Source: CAZNNH01 sp964574335 (GTDB lineage Bacteria > Acidobacteriota > Vicinamibacteria > Fen-336). From it: a stretch of 20,299 nucleotides of DNA. The notes beneath the pieces are model-generated. The model worked only from the letters and a program-made list of their open reading frames with translations, ran no database searches and had not been told where the DNA came from. Where the stretch lies: positions 1 to 20,299 of the forward strand of contig CAZNNH010000113.1 of NCBI GenBank assembly GCA_964574335.1. The letters run 5' to 3'. The translations under genes were made by a program, and so were the position numbers. Of this stretch, positions 7,326-14,584 are shown one piece after another; position 1 is the stretch's first letter, and every line of letters starts with the position of its first letter.

Positions 7326-7421
7326 ATGGTGTTTGTTTCCCAGCCCGGACCGGCGACCAACGGCCGGCCGGCGTGTGCCGGAATCGCCATTATCGGGCCC
7401 AAGGGGGGCCCGGGACGCTAG
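7326..7421 (+). CDS. Putative 31-aa leader peptide with Ile codons
   Basis: ATG 7326 follows GGAAGG (7317-7322) and opens a 31-codon frame ending at TAG 7419-7421. The peptide begins MVFVSQPGP. Codons 20-23 read Ile-Ala-Ile-Ile (ATC GCC ATT ATC, 7383-7394), and there is no Leu codon. The Ile run lies just before the protector hairpin, and the stop lies beyond the strand that would form the antiterminator, as attenuation requires. The frame is too short to prove coding by composition, and the 5' UTR would be only about 9 nt. The call rests on its position and on the biosynthetic role of the downstream genes. Confidence 0.5.
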   Translation: MVFVSQPGPATNGRPACAGIAIIGPKGGPGR

Positions 7422-7450
7422 GCAAGCCGAAGCGCCATAGCGACGATCCG

Positions 7451-7482
7451 AAAGCCCCGAGGAGACACGCCTCGGGGCTTTT
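7451..7482 (+). terminator. Intrinsic terminator in the cimA leader
   Basis: AAAGCCCCGAGG (7451-7462) and CCTCGGGGCTTT (7470-7481) form a 12-bp perfect stem with a 7-nt loop, followed by TTTT and GCTTTG. It sits 20 nt upstream of the cimA start codon, between the promoter and the operon. It is therefore either an attenuator or the end of an independent small RNA. Confidence 0.85.
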
Positions 7483-7502
7483 GCTTTGTGGGGGAAGAGC
7501 CG

Positions 7503-9098
7503 ATGGATGTCCAGCTGTTCGACACGACGCTACGCGACGGGACGCAAGGGGAGGGTGTCAGCCTGTCCGTGGAGGACAAGCTCAAGATCGCCCGGCTCCT
7601 CGACCACTTCGGCGTCCACCACATCGAGGGCGGCTGGCCGGCCTCGAACCCCAAGGACTCGGAGTTCTTCCAGCGGGCCAAGCAGCTCCGCCTGGGCCAG
7701 GCGAAGCTGACCGCGTTCGGGAGCACCCGCAAGGCGGGGACCCGCCCCGAGGACGACCAGAACCTCAGGGCGCTGCTCGAGGCCGAGACCCCCGCGGTGG
7801 CGGTCTTCGGCAAGTCCTGGCTGCTGCACGTGCTGAAGGTGCTGCGCACCACCCCCGAGGAGAACCTGGCCATGGTCCGGGACTCGGTGGGCTTCCTCAA
7901 GCGGCACGGCAAGGAGGTCGTCTACGACGCCGAGCACTTCTTCGACGGCTATCGCGCCGATCCCGCCTATGCGCTGGCTACCGTGAAGGCGGCGGCCGAG
8001 GCGGGCGCCGACTGGGTGGCCCTGTGCGACACCAACGGCGGCAGCCTCCCCAGCTTCGTGTACGACACGGTGGCGACGGTGAAGGCGGCGATCCCGGGCA
8101 CCCGGCTCGGGATCCACGCCCACAACGACGGCGAGCTGGCGGTGGCCAACTCGCTGGCCGCGGTCCAGGCCGGCTGCACCCAGGTCCAGGGGACGATCAA
8201 CGGCATCGGCGAGCGCTGCGGCAACGCCAACCTGGTCTCGGTGGTCCCCAACCTCCAGCTCAAGATGGGACACCGCTGCGTCTCCGACGAGAGCCTGCCC
8301 CGACTCACCGAGCTGGCGCGGGCGGTGGCCGAGATCGCCAACATGCGGCTCGAGAGCCGGACCCCCTGGATCGGCGCCTCGGCCTTCGCCCACAAGGGCG
8401 GGGTGCACGTCGCCGCCGTGGAGCGGGTGCGCGCCAGCTACGAGCACGTGGCCCCCGAGACGGTGGGCAACTCCCGCAAGGTGGTGGTCTCGGAGCTGTC
8501 GGGCCGGGTCAACGTCCGGGTCCGCGCCGGCGACCTCGGGCTGCAGCTCAACGGTGAGGAGACGACGCTCTTGGCCCGGGTCAAGGAGCTCGAGAACCAC
8601 GGCTACCAGTTCGAGGCCGCCGAGGGCTCCTTCGAGCTGCTGATCCGCCGGGGCCGCGAGGGCTACGCGTCCCCCTTCGAGATCCTGGACCTGGTGGTCC
8701 TCGGCGAGCGCCGCCGCGGCCACGGCGAGATGTTCTCGGAGGCCACGGTCAAGCTGCGGGTCGACGGTACCGTGGTGCACGAGGTCGCCGAGGGAGACGG
8801 GCCGGTCCACGCCCTCGACCGGGCCCTGCGCAAGGCGCTGGAGCCGCTCTACCCCAGCCTGCGCCAGGTCCACCTGGTCGACTACAAGGTGCGGATCCTG
8901 GACCCGGAGTCGGCCACCGGGGCCAAGACGCGGGTGCTGCTGGAGGCGGCCTGCGGGGAGGACCGGTGGAGCACGGTCGGGGTCTCCCAGAACATCATCG
9001 AGGCCAGCGCCGAGGCGCTCGCCGACAGTCTCGAGCTACACTTGCTGCGCCTGCAGGATGCCGAGGCGGCGGGGCCGTCCGCCGCGGTCGGGGCCTGA
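7503..9098 (+). CDS. cimA: Citramalate synthase
   Basis: CimA condenses pyruvate and acetyl-CoA to (R)-citramalate, the committed step of the threonine-independent isoleucine route. The 531-aa protein belongs to the long TIGR00977-type family: LFDTTLRDGTQGEG at the N-terminus (catalytic Arg and metal Asp), HHIEGGWPASNPKD (the family marker), HAHNDGELAVANS (metal-binding HxH) and QGTINGIGERCGNANL. The C-terminal part from about residue 370 should be the LeuA-type regulatory domain, a usual site of end-product inhibition. ATG 7503 follows GGGGGAAGAG (7490-7499); an in-frame GTG at 7488 is possible but overlaps that site. leuC starts 40 nt after the stop. The gene is first in the operon behind the leader terminator. 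Confidence 0.93.
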   Translation: MDVQLFDTTLRDGTQGEGVSLSVEDKLKIARLLDHFGVHHIEGGWPASNPKDSEFFQRAKQLRLGQAKLTAFGSTRKAGTRPEDDQNLRALLEAETPAVAVFGKSWLLHVLKVLRTTPEENLAMVRDSVGFLKRHGKEVVYDAEHFFDGYRADPAYALATVKAAAEAGADWVALCDTNGGSLPSFVYDTVATVKAAIPGTRLGIHAHNDGELAVANSLAAVQAGCTQVQGTINGIGERCGNANLVSVVPNLQLKMGHRCVSDESLPRLTELARAVAEIANMRLESRTPWIGASAFAHKGGVHVAAVERVRASYEHVAPETVGNSRKVVVSELSGRVNVRVRAGDLGLQLNGEETTLLARVKELENHGYQFEAAEGSFELLIRRGREGYASPFEILDLVVLGERRRGHGEMFSEATVKLRVDGTVVHEVAEGDGPVHALDRALRKALEPLYPSLRQVHLVDYKVRILDPESATGAKTRVLLEAACGEDRWSTVGVSQNIIEASAEALADSLELHLLRLQDAEAAGPSAAVGA

Positions 9099-9138
9099 CG
9101 TTGCCGTTCCACCCACTGAGCGAGGAGAGAACCGCCCG

Positions 9139-10542
9139 ATGACGCCGCGCACGCTGTTCGAGAAGGTATGGGACGCCCACGTGGTCGAAAAGGCCACGCC
9201 GGACACCCCGGCCGTCCTCTACATCGACCTGCACCTGGTCCACGAGGTGACCTCGCCCCAGGCGTTCGCCCTGCTGCGCGAGCGCGGGCTCCGGGTGCGC
9301 CGGCCCGACCGCACCGTGGCCACCATGGACCACTCCACGCCGACCACGCCGCGGGGACCGGACGGCACCATCCCCATCACCGACCCGCAGGCGGCGGCCC
9401 AGATCCGCTCCCTGGAGGAGAGCTGCCGCGAGTTCGGGATCACCCTCCACACCCTGGGCAGCGACACCCAGGGGATCGTCCACGTGATCGGTCCGGAGCT
9501 GGGCCACACCCAGCCCGGCAAAACCATCGTCTGCGGCGACAGCCACACCTCCACCCACGGCGCCTTCGGCGCCCTGGCCTTCGGGATCGGGACCAGCGAG
9601 GTGGGGCACGTCCTGGCCACCCAGTGCCTGCTGCAGCAGAAGCCCAAGACGATGGCGATCGAGGTGGAGGGGAAGCTGCGCCCCGGCGTCAGCGCCAAGG
9701 ACGTCATCCTGGCGGTGATCACCCGGATCGGCATCGGCGGCGGCACCGGCCACGTGCTTGAGTACAAGGGCACGGCGATCCAGGCGCTCTCGATGGACGA
9801 GCGGATGACGGTCTGCAACATGTCGATCGAGGCCGGCGCCCGGGCCGGGATGATCGCCCCGGACGAGACCACCTTCGAGTACCTGGCGGGCCGGCCCCAC
9901 GCCCCCCAGGGCACCGCCTGGGAGAAGGCCCTCGAGCGCTGGCGGCGGCTCCCGTCGGACGCCGAGGCGCGCTACGACCACACCGAGCGCTTCGACGCAG
10001 CGTCGCTCGAGCCGATGATCACCTACGGCACCAACCCCGGCATGGGCATCCCGATCACCGGCGCCGTGCCCGAGCCTTCCGGCAACGGCTCGCTCCAGAA
10101 GGCCCTCGACTACATGGGCCTGCAGCCGGGGCAGAAGCTCCTGGGCCGGAAGATCGACGTGGTCTTCATCGGGAGCTGCACCAACTCGCGCCTCGTCGAC
10201 CTGCGCCAGGCGGCCGAGGTGATGCGGGGCCGCAAGGTGGCCCCCGGCGTGCGCGCGCTGGTGGTCCCCGGCTCGCAGCCGATCAAGCAGAAGGCCGAGG
10301 CCGAGGGCCTCGACCGGGTGTTCCGCGAGGCCGGCGCCGAGTGGCGCGAGGCGGGCTGCTCGATGTGCATCGCCATGAACGGCGACCAGCTCGAGCCCGG
10401 CCAGTACGCGGTCAGCACCTCCAACCGCAACTTCGAGGGGCGCCAGGGCAAAGGCAGCCGGACCTTCCTGGCCAGCCCGCAAACCGCCGCCGCGGCGGCC
10501 GTCACGGGGCGCATCAGCGACGCCCGGGAGCTCCTCTCATGA
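9139..10542 (+). CDS. leuC: 3-isopropylmalate / citramalate dehydratase, large subunit
   Basis: LeuC with LeuD isomerises 2- to 3-isopropylmalate in leucine synthesis and, in the citramalate route, converts citramalate through citraconate to beta-methylmalate. The 467-aa product begins TLFEKVWDAH. It has HSTPTT and CGDSHTSTHGAFG motifs, and the three [4Fe-4S] cysteines are at C347 (GSCTNSR), C407 and C410 (CSMC), the canonical positions of the aconitase-like bacterial enzyme. ATG 9139 is preceded by GAGGAGAG (9122-9129). The frame is open upstream to 9058, inside cimA, but without homology. The stop overlaps leuD by ATGA, so the subunits are translationally coupled. Placement after cimA suggests a role in isoleucine synthesis, possibly shared with leucine. 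Confidence 0.96.
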   Translation: MTPRTLFEKVWDAHVVEKATPDTPAVLYIDLHLVHEVTSPQAFALLRERGLRVRRPDRTVATMDHSTPTTPRGPDGTIPITDPQAAAQIRSLEESCREFGITLHTLGSDTQGIVHVIGPELGHTQPGKTIVCGDSHTSTHGAFGALAFGIGTSEVGHVLATQCLLQQKPKTMAIEVEGKLRPGVSAKDVILAVITRIGIGGGTGHVLEYKGTAIQALSMDERMTVCNMSIEAGARAGMIAPDETTFEYLAGRPHAPQGTAWEKALERWRRLPSDAEARYDHTERFDAASLEPMITYGTNPGMGIPITGAVPEPSGNGSLQKALDYMGLQPGQKLLGRKIDVVFIGSCTNSRLVDLRQAAEVMRGRKVAPGVRALVVPGSQPIKQKAEAEGLDRVFREAGAEWREAGCSMCIAMNGDQLEPGQYAVSTSNRNFEGRQGKGSRTFLASPQTAAAAAVTGRISDARELLS

Positions 10543-11114
10543 CCGAGCCGATTCGTTCCTTCGAGAGCCGGACCGTGCTCCTGCCCATCGACAACATCGA
10601 CACCGACCAGATCATCCCCGCCCGCTTCCTCAAGGGGACCACCAAGACCGGCCTGGGCGAGAAGCTCTTCTCGGACTGGCGCTACGACTCGGCGGGAAAG
10701 CCCCGGCCGGACTTCGTGCTCAACCAGGAGGCGGCGCGGGAGGCCCGGGTGCTGGTGGCTGGCGACAACTTCGGCTGCGGCTCGTCGCGAGAGCACGCCC
10801 CCTGGGCGCTCCACGACTACGGCTTCCGGGCCGTGGTCAGCACCGGCTTCGCCGACATCTTCCGCAACAACGCGCTCAAGAACGGCCTGCTCCCGATCGT
10901 GGTCGAAGAGGCGGTCCACGCCAAGCTGCTGGCCAGCCCCGGCCAGGTGGTCCGGGTCGATCTCGAGGCGCAGAGCCTGACCCTGGCCGACGGGACCACC
11001 GCCCGCTTCCCGATCGACCCGTTCGCCCGCTACTGCCTGCTCAACGGCAAGGACGAGCTGGCCTTCCTGCTCTCCAAGGAGGAGAAGATCGCCGCCTATG
11101 AGAAGGGCGCCTAG
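10539..11114 (+). CDS. leuD: 3-isopropylmalate / citramalate dehydratase, small subunit
   Basis: The 191-aa small subunit pairs with LeuC to complete the active site. Recognisable blocks are LLPIDNIDTDQIIPARFLK near the N-terminus, GDNFGCGSSREHAPWAL in the middle (substrate-specificity and catalytic swivelling domain) and FADIFRNNALKNGLLPI. Length is typical for the E. coli-type LeuD (about 200 aa). The start ATG 10539 overlaps the leuC stop by 4 nt. No leuB, leuA or ilv gene follows; the next gene is a convergent kinase ending 27 nt away, so the operon appears to be cimA-leuC-leuD only. No terminator hairpin with a T-tract is evident in that gap. Confidence 0.96.
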   Translation: MTEPIRSFESRTVLLPIDNIDTDQIIPARFLKGTTKTGLGEKLFSDWRYDSAGKPRPDFVLNQEAAREARVLVAGDNFGCGSSREHAPWALHDYGFRAVVSTGFADIFRNNALKNGLLPIVVEEAVHAKLLASPGQVVRVDLEAQSLTLADGTTARFPIDPFARYCLLNGKDELAFLLSKEEKIAAYEKGA

Positions 11115-11141
11115 GCGGAGGCCCCCGGTGCCCGTCGTCGG

Positions 11142-11981
11142 CTAGGCGCGGCGCCTGGGGCCGTAAGCGGCGCGCGCCACCTCGAGGGCCGCGAACAGCT
11201 CCCCGCCGTTCTGGTAGCGCTTCTCCGCGTCCTTGCGCATGCAGCGCCCGACGATCCCGGCCACCGGGCCGGGCAGGGTGGGGGCCAGCTTGGCCAGCGG
11301 CTCCGGCTCCTGGTTCATGATCTTCATCAAGATCTCGGGGAGGTTCTTGCCGTCGAAGGCCCGACGCCCGGCGAAGAGCTCGTAGAAGACCGAACCGAGG
11401 GAGAACACGTCCGACCGGGCGTCGGCCTTCTCGCCCCGGATCTGCTCCGGCGACATGTAGGCCGGGCTGCCCATCACCATGCCGGTCCGTGTCATCTCCG
11501 AGTCGGTCAGCCGCACCAGCCCGAAGTCCATGATCCGTACCCGGCCGTCGTGGGCGACGTGGATGTTGCCGGGCTTGAGGTCCCGGTGCACCAGGCTGTG
11601 GTAGTGCACGAAGGCCAGACCGGCGGCCACCTGGTACATGATGCCGACCGAGCGGGCCAGGTCGCCCAGCTCGCGACGCTCGATGAGGGCGGTGAGGTCG
11701 GCCCCCTCCAGCAGCTCCATGGCCATGTAGATGTGCTGGCCGTCCTCGCCGAAGTCGAGCACCTGGGTGATGTTGGGGTGGGTGAGCTGGGCCGCCGACA
11801 GCGCCTCCCGCCGGAAGCGCTCGACCAGCTCTTCCTGATCGGAAAGCTCGGACGCCATCACCTTGACCGCGACGTGGGTGCCCCTTTTGGGATCCTCGGC
11901 ACGGAAGACCTCGCCCATCGCCCCCCGGCCGATCTTCTCGATGATCCGGTACGGCCCGATCGTGGTCGGCTGTGCTTCCAC
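11142..11981 (-). CDS. Soluble Hanks-type Ser/Thr protein kinase
   Basis: A 279-aa protein made up of one kinase domain only. Seen are the P-loop IGRGAMGEV (17-25), ATP lysine K40 in VAVKV, alpha-C glutamate E59, catalytic loop HRDLKPGN (132-139, D134), DFG (152-154), activation segment GSPAYMSPEQ and the SDVFSLGSVFYEL helix. All catalytic residues are present. Unlike the common PknB type there is no transmembrane segment or sensor domain, so it probably acts in the cytoplasm. I chose GTG 11981 because GGGGAGGAGAGG directly precedes it; the longer frame to 12065 would run into the divergent gene. Its substrate is unknown. Confidence 0.93.
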   Translation of the reverse strand: MEAQPTTIGPYRIIEKIGRGAMGEVFRAEDPKRGTHVAVKVMASELSDQEELVERFRREALSAAQLTHPNITQVLDFGEDGQHIYMAMELLEGADLTALIERRELGDLARSVGIMYQVAAGLAFVHYHSLVHRDLKPGNIHVAHDGRVRIMDFGLVRLTDSEMTRTGMVMGSPAYMSPEQIRGEKADARSDVFSLGSVFYELFAGRRAFDGKNLPEILMKIMNQEPEPLAKLAPTLPGPVAGIVGRCMRKDAEKRYQNGGELFAALEVARAAYGPRRRA

Positions 11982-12004
11982 CCTCTCCTCCCCGTGAGTC
12001 TGCC

Positions 12005-12036
12005 ATTCTATCCCGGCCGCGGGGGGGATGTAGACT
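12005..12036. promoter_or_regulatory. Divergent -10 boxes, kinase / coiled-coil gene
   Basis: On the minus strand TAGAAT (12010-12005) lies 23 nt before the kinase GTG, leaving room for its Shine-Dalgarno site. On the plus strand TAGACT (12031-12036) ends 6 nt before GTG 12043, which would be at or next to the transcript start. Confidence 0.45.
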
Positions 12037-12042
12037 ATGGTC

Positions 12043-12348
12043 GTGTCCGATGATGGGGCGCCCAAGAGCGCGTACGAGCTGGCGATGGCGCGGCTGAAGG
12101 AGAAGGACCGCGAGGCCGGGGTCGAGGAGCGCGAGGTCAGCGAGGAGCTGAAGGCCGAGCTCGCCGAGGTGGGCCGCGTCTACCAGGCCAAGCTGGCCGA
12201 GCTGGAGATCCTCCACCGGTCCAAGCTGGCCACGACCGACGACTACGCGGCGCGCGAGGCGCTGGAAGCCGACTACCTCCGCGATCGCGAGCGGCTCGTC
12301 TCCGAGCGCGAGTCTAAGATCGAGGCGGTCCGATCCGACAAGCGCTGA
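12043..12348 (+). CDS. Small charged coiled-coil protein
   Basis: I do not recognise a named family. The 101-aa product is highly charged (Glu/Lys/Arg/Ala-rich) and almost wholly helical, with long heptad-like stretches such as ELKAELAEVGRVYQAKLAEL and ALEADYLRDRERLVSERE. It has no signal peptide, membrane segment or cysteine. A coiled-coil structural or partner-binding role is plausible. The start could be ATG 12037 or GTG 12043; I prefer 12043 because TAGACT ends exactly 6 nt before it, as at the neighbouring leaderless starts. It is divergent from the kinase, which might make it a partner or substrate, but only position supports that. It ends 7 nt from glgC, which converges on it. Confidence 0.65.
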   Translation: MSDDGAPKSAYELAMARLKEKDREAGVEEREVSEELKAELAEVGRVYQAKLAELEILHRSKLATTDDYAAREALEADYLRDRERLVSERESKIEAVRSDKR

Positions 12349-12355
12349 GCCGCGG

Positions 12356-13609
12356 TCAGATCACCGTGCCGTCGGGGATCACGGCGTTCTTCACCACCAC
12401 CACGATGCCGTCGCGGATCGCGTAGCCGGGCCCCTCGCCTTCCCGCAGCCCTGCCTGGTTGAGGATCCGCACCCCCCGGCCGATCCGGGCGTTCTTGTCG
12501 ACGATGGCCCGCTGGATCACGCAGCCGTCGCCGATCCCGATCGGTGGCCGGCCGGTCTCGGAGGCCCGCGAGATCTCGTCGATGGTCTCGTAGTCGTCGG
12601 CGCCCAGCAGCAGGCTGTCGGCGATCTGGGTCCCCTTGCCGATGCGGCTGCGGATCCCGATCACCGAGCGCTCGATCTCGGCGCCCAGCAGGATGCTGCC
12701 TTCCGAGACCAGGGCGTTGCGCAGGGTGCAGCTCTCGACCTTGGAGGCGGGGAGGAACCGCGGGCGGGTGTAGATCGGCCGGCTGGCCTCGTAGAAGTCG
12801 AAGGGCGGCATCGCCTGGCACAGCGCCATGTTGGCGTTGTAGTAGGACTGGATGGTCCCCACGTCCTCCCAGTAGCCGTGGTGGATGAAGCCCAGCACGG
12901 GCATGGTCGAGACCGCCCAGGGGATCACGTGGTGGCCGAAGTCGACCAGGGTGCGGTCTTCGAGGGCCGCCTTCAAGGCCTTTCGGGTGAAGACGTAGAT
13001 CCCCATCGATGCGTAGCAGGCGGCGCCCAGACCGGGCACCTCCGAGGTCAGCTCGCCGATCCGGTCCTGCCCCGGCTTCTCCTCGAAGTGGACGATGCGG
13101 CGGTCGCGGTCCAGCTTCAGGATGCCGAAGCCCGAGGCGGCCTCGGCCGGGACCGGCTTGACGGCGACGGTGACGTCCGCCTTCGCCTCCCGGTGCGCCT
13201 CCAGCACCGCCAGCAGGTTCATCTGGTAGAGCTGGTCGCCGGAGAGGATCACGATCTCGCCCCAGCGATGGTTGTCGAGGTGGCGCATGCTCTGGCGCAC
13301 GGCGTCGGCGGTCCCCTGGAACCACTCGGGGCTCTCCGCGGTCTGCTCGGCCGCCAGCAGCGAGACGAACCCCGAAGAGAAGATGTCGAAGTTGTAGGTC
13401 AGGCTGACGTGCTTGTTCAGGCTCTCGGAGTTGTACTGGGTGAGGACGTAGATGCGGCGGAGCTCGGAGTTGAGGCAGTTGCTGACCGGGATGTCGACCA
13501 GCCGGTACTTCCCGGCGATGGGCACCGCAGGCTTGGAACGATACTGAGTGAGGGGATCGAGCCGGGTTCCGCGCCCTCCCCCCAGGATCACGGCCAAGAC
13601 ATCGAGCAT
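12356..13609 (-). CDS. glgC: Glucose-1-phosphate adenylyltransferase
   Basis: GlgC makes ADP-glucose from glucose-1-phosphate and ATP, the committed step of bacterial glycogen synthesis. The 417-aa product has the nucleotidyltransferase signature ILGGGRGTRLDPLT near the N-terminus, the KPAVPIAGKYRLVDIPVSNCLNS block, a GTADAVRQ loop, the substrate-site region FEEKPG, and the YWEDVGTIQSYY region. It ends in a left-handed beta-helix domain with hexapeptide repeats (SRIGKGTQI, IGDGCVIQ, ARIGRGVRI). Length matches the family. ATG 13609 begins the conserved core; it has no Shine-Dalgarno site and lies 7 nt after TGCCAGAAT, so the transcript is probably leaderless. No glgA or glgB is nearby. Confidence 0.95.
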   Translation of the reverse strand: MLDVLAVILGGGRGTRLDPLTQYRSKPAVPIAGKYRLVDIPVSNCLNSELRRIYVLTQYNSESLNKHVSLTYNFDIFSSGFVSLLAAEQTAESPEWFQGTADAVRQSMRHLDNHRWGEIVILSGDQLYQMNLLAVLEAHREAKADVTVAVKPVPAEAASGFGILKLDRDRRIVHFEEKPGQDRIGELTSEVPGLGAACYASMGIYVFTRKALKAALEDRTLVDFGHHVIPWAVSTMPVLGFIHHGYWEDVGTIQSYYNANMALCQAMPPFDFYEASRPIYTRPRFLPASKVESCTLRNALVSEGSILLGAEIERSVIGIRSRIGKGTQIADSLLLGADDYETIDEISRASETGRPPIGIGDGCVIQRAIVDKNARIGRGVRILNQAGLREGEGPGYAIRDGIVVVVKNAVIPDGTVI

Positions 13610-13616
13610 GGACCGG

Positions 13617-13625
13617 ATTCTGGCA
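13617..13625 (-). promoter_or_regulatory. Extended -10-like box for glgC
   Basis: On the minus strand TGCCAGAAT (13625-13617) ends 7 nt before ATG 13609. Only its third base differs from the box in front of the serine hydrolase (TGGCAGAAT). Confidence 0.45.
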
Positions 13626-13690
13626 CTTCCGGCGCCGCCCTGCATCATGGCGGGGCCTTTTCCCCTGGGGTCTCGGCGGGGCGAGAAGTC

Positions 13691-13699
13691 TGGTAGGCT
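13691..13699 (+). promoter_or_regulatory. Extended -10 box for the EI24-family gene
   Basis: TGGTAGGCT (13691-13699) is an extended -10 (TGn plus TAnnnT) ending 6 nt before GTG 13706. Transcription would begin at the start codon itself. There is no obvious -35 box, which fits an extended -10 promoter. Confidence 0.5.
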
Positions 13700-13705
13700 C
13701 CCGGC

Positions 13706-14539
13706 GTGAGCGCGGAGCCCCACCCCGACGGCGCCGGAGAGGCCGCCCCTGGCGCGATGCTGCGGGTGGCAGCCGGCGCCTATCACCTGCTGGCCGGCCT
13801 GGCCGAGCTGAGGCGCCCGGCACTCTGGCCGATCTCGCTGCTGCCGGCGGCCACGGCGCTGGCGTTCGTCGTGGGTGGGGCTTTCCTGGCGGTGCTCGTC
13901 TTCTCCCGGGTCCTCGACCTCTTGGCCCCCATCTCACGGAAGCTCCCCGAGTGGTTCGAGAGCTCCATGCTTCTGGGCTGGGCCGGCGGGTTCGCGCTGG
14001 CCGGGGTCCTGCTCGGGCTCGTGCTCTCGCTGCTGGTCTCGGCGGTGTTGCTCGAGCGCTTGGTCCGGCGGGTCGAGGGCGACGATCCGGCCCCCGCCGT
14101 CGCCGGCCGGCCCCAGGGCTGGGCGCTGGGGCAGTGGTGGCGGGGCGCCCTGGTGCTGCTGGCCTGGATGGTCCTGGCCCCGCTTTCGGCGCTGCTGCCG
14201 CTTCTCGGCCCGCTTCTGGCGGTGGCCATCGGGGCCGTCGTGCTGGGACAGGGCCTGGTCCATGCCCCCCTGATCCGGCGCGGCCTGGACCGCCGACAGC
14301 GACGCGCCTTCTGCCGGCGCTTCCGGCCCGAGGCCGTGGGGCTGGGAGCGGCAGCGGTGGTGACGCTGAGCGTGCCGGGTGTCAACCTGCTGCTGGCGGG
14401 GCCGCTGGCGCCGGCGCTCTGGCTGGGAGCCTCCCGCCTCGTCTCGGCGCTTCAGGCGGCCTCCGGCGGCATCGCCACAGAGGAGGGGCCGGAGGCTCCA
14501 GAGAGCCCCCGGCCCGAGAGTGTCGACGATACAGGTTGA
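13706..14539 (+). CDS. EI24/CysZ-like integral membrane protein
   Basis: A 277-aa membrane protein with four long hydrophobic regions: about residues 42-70, 87-115, 147-182 and 211-245, several long enough to span twice. The PALWPISLLPAATALAF start of the first region and the QGLVHAPLIRRGL / RRFRPEAVGLGAAAVV arrangement before the last resemble the EI24 (PF07264) family, which includes the sulfate permease CysZ. The family assignment is moderate; transport of sulfate is not implied, since no cys genes are near. The tail after residue 250 is acidic and Pro-rich. GTG 13706 is the first possible start and coincides with the predicted transcript start. Confidence 0.7.
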   Translation: MSAEPHPDGAGEAAPGAMLRVAAGAYHLLAGLAELRRPALWPISLLPAATALAFVVGGAFLAVLVFSRVLDLLAPISRKLPEWFESSMLLGWAGGFALAGVLLGLVLSLLVSAVLLERLVRRVEGDDPAPAVAGRPQGWALGQWWRGALVLLAWMVLAPLSALLPLLGPLLAVAIGAVVLGQGLVHAPLIRRGLDRRQRRAFCRRFRPEAVGLGAAAVVTLSVPGVNLLLAGPLAPALWLGASRLVSALQAASGGIATEEGPEAPESPRPESVDDTG

Positions 14540-14584
14540 CGAGCTCGCGCCGGTGGACCGGCGCCCGGACTCCGCGCGTCTCTC

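Larger units (their letters stand above)
7317..7482 (+). ncRNA. Structured leader RNA, probable Ile attenuator
   Basis: The region from the predicted transcript start to the terminator holds several stems found by hand. GATAATGG (7322-7329) pairs with CCATTATC (7387-7394). CGGGCCC (7394-7400) pairs with GGGCCCG (7406-7412) as a protector hairpin. CGCTAGGC (7416-7423) pairs with GCC-A-TAGCG (7434-7442). The terminator is 7451-7482. An alternative antiterminator pairs 7405-7409 with 7454-7458 and 7411-7414 with 7447-7450, excluding both the protector and the terminator. No T-box signature or known riboswitch core was recognised. A free-standing small RNA ending at the terminator is the main alternative reading. 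Confidence 0.6.

Noticed and set aside
7317..7482. T-box, 6S RNA or known riboswitch
   Set aside because: No T-box GGTGGnACC signature, no closing stem between the ends as in 6S RNA, and no riboswitch core I could match; attenuation explains the parts better.
11982..12065. N-terminal extension of the kinase to ATG 12065
   Set aside because: It would overlap the divergent gene and its promoter, shows no kinase-family sequence, and GTG 11981 has a strong Shine-Dalgarno site.
12273..13937. 554-aa minus-strand frame over glgC
   Set aside because: Arg/Gly/Pro-rich translation typical of a wrong frame in GC-rich DNA; glgC in another frame carries all motifs.
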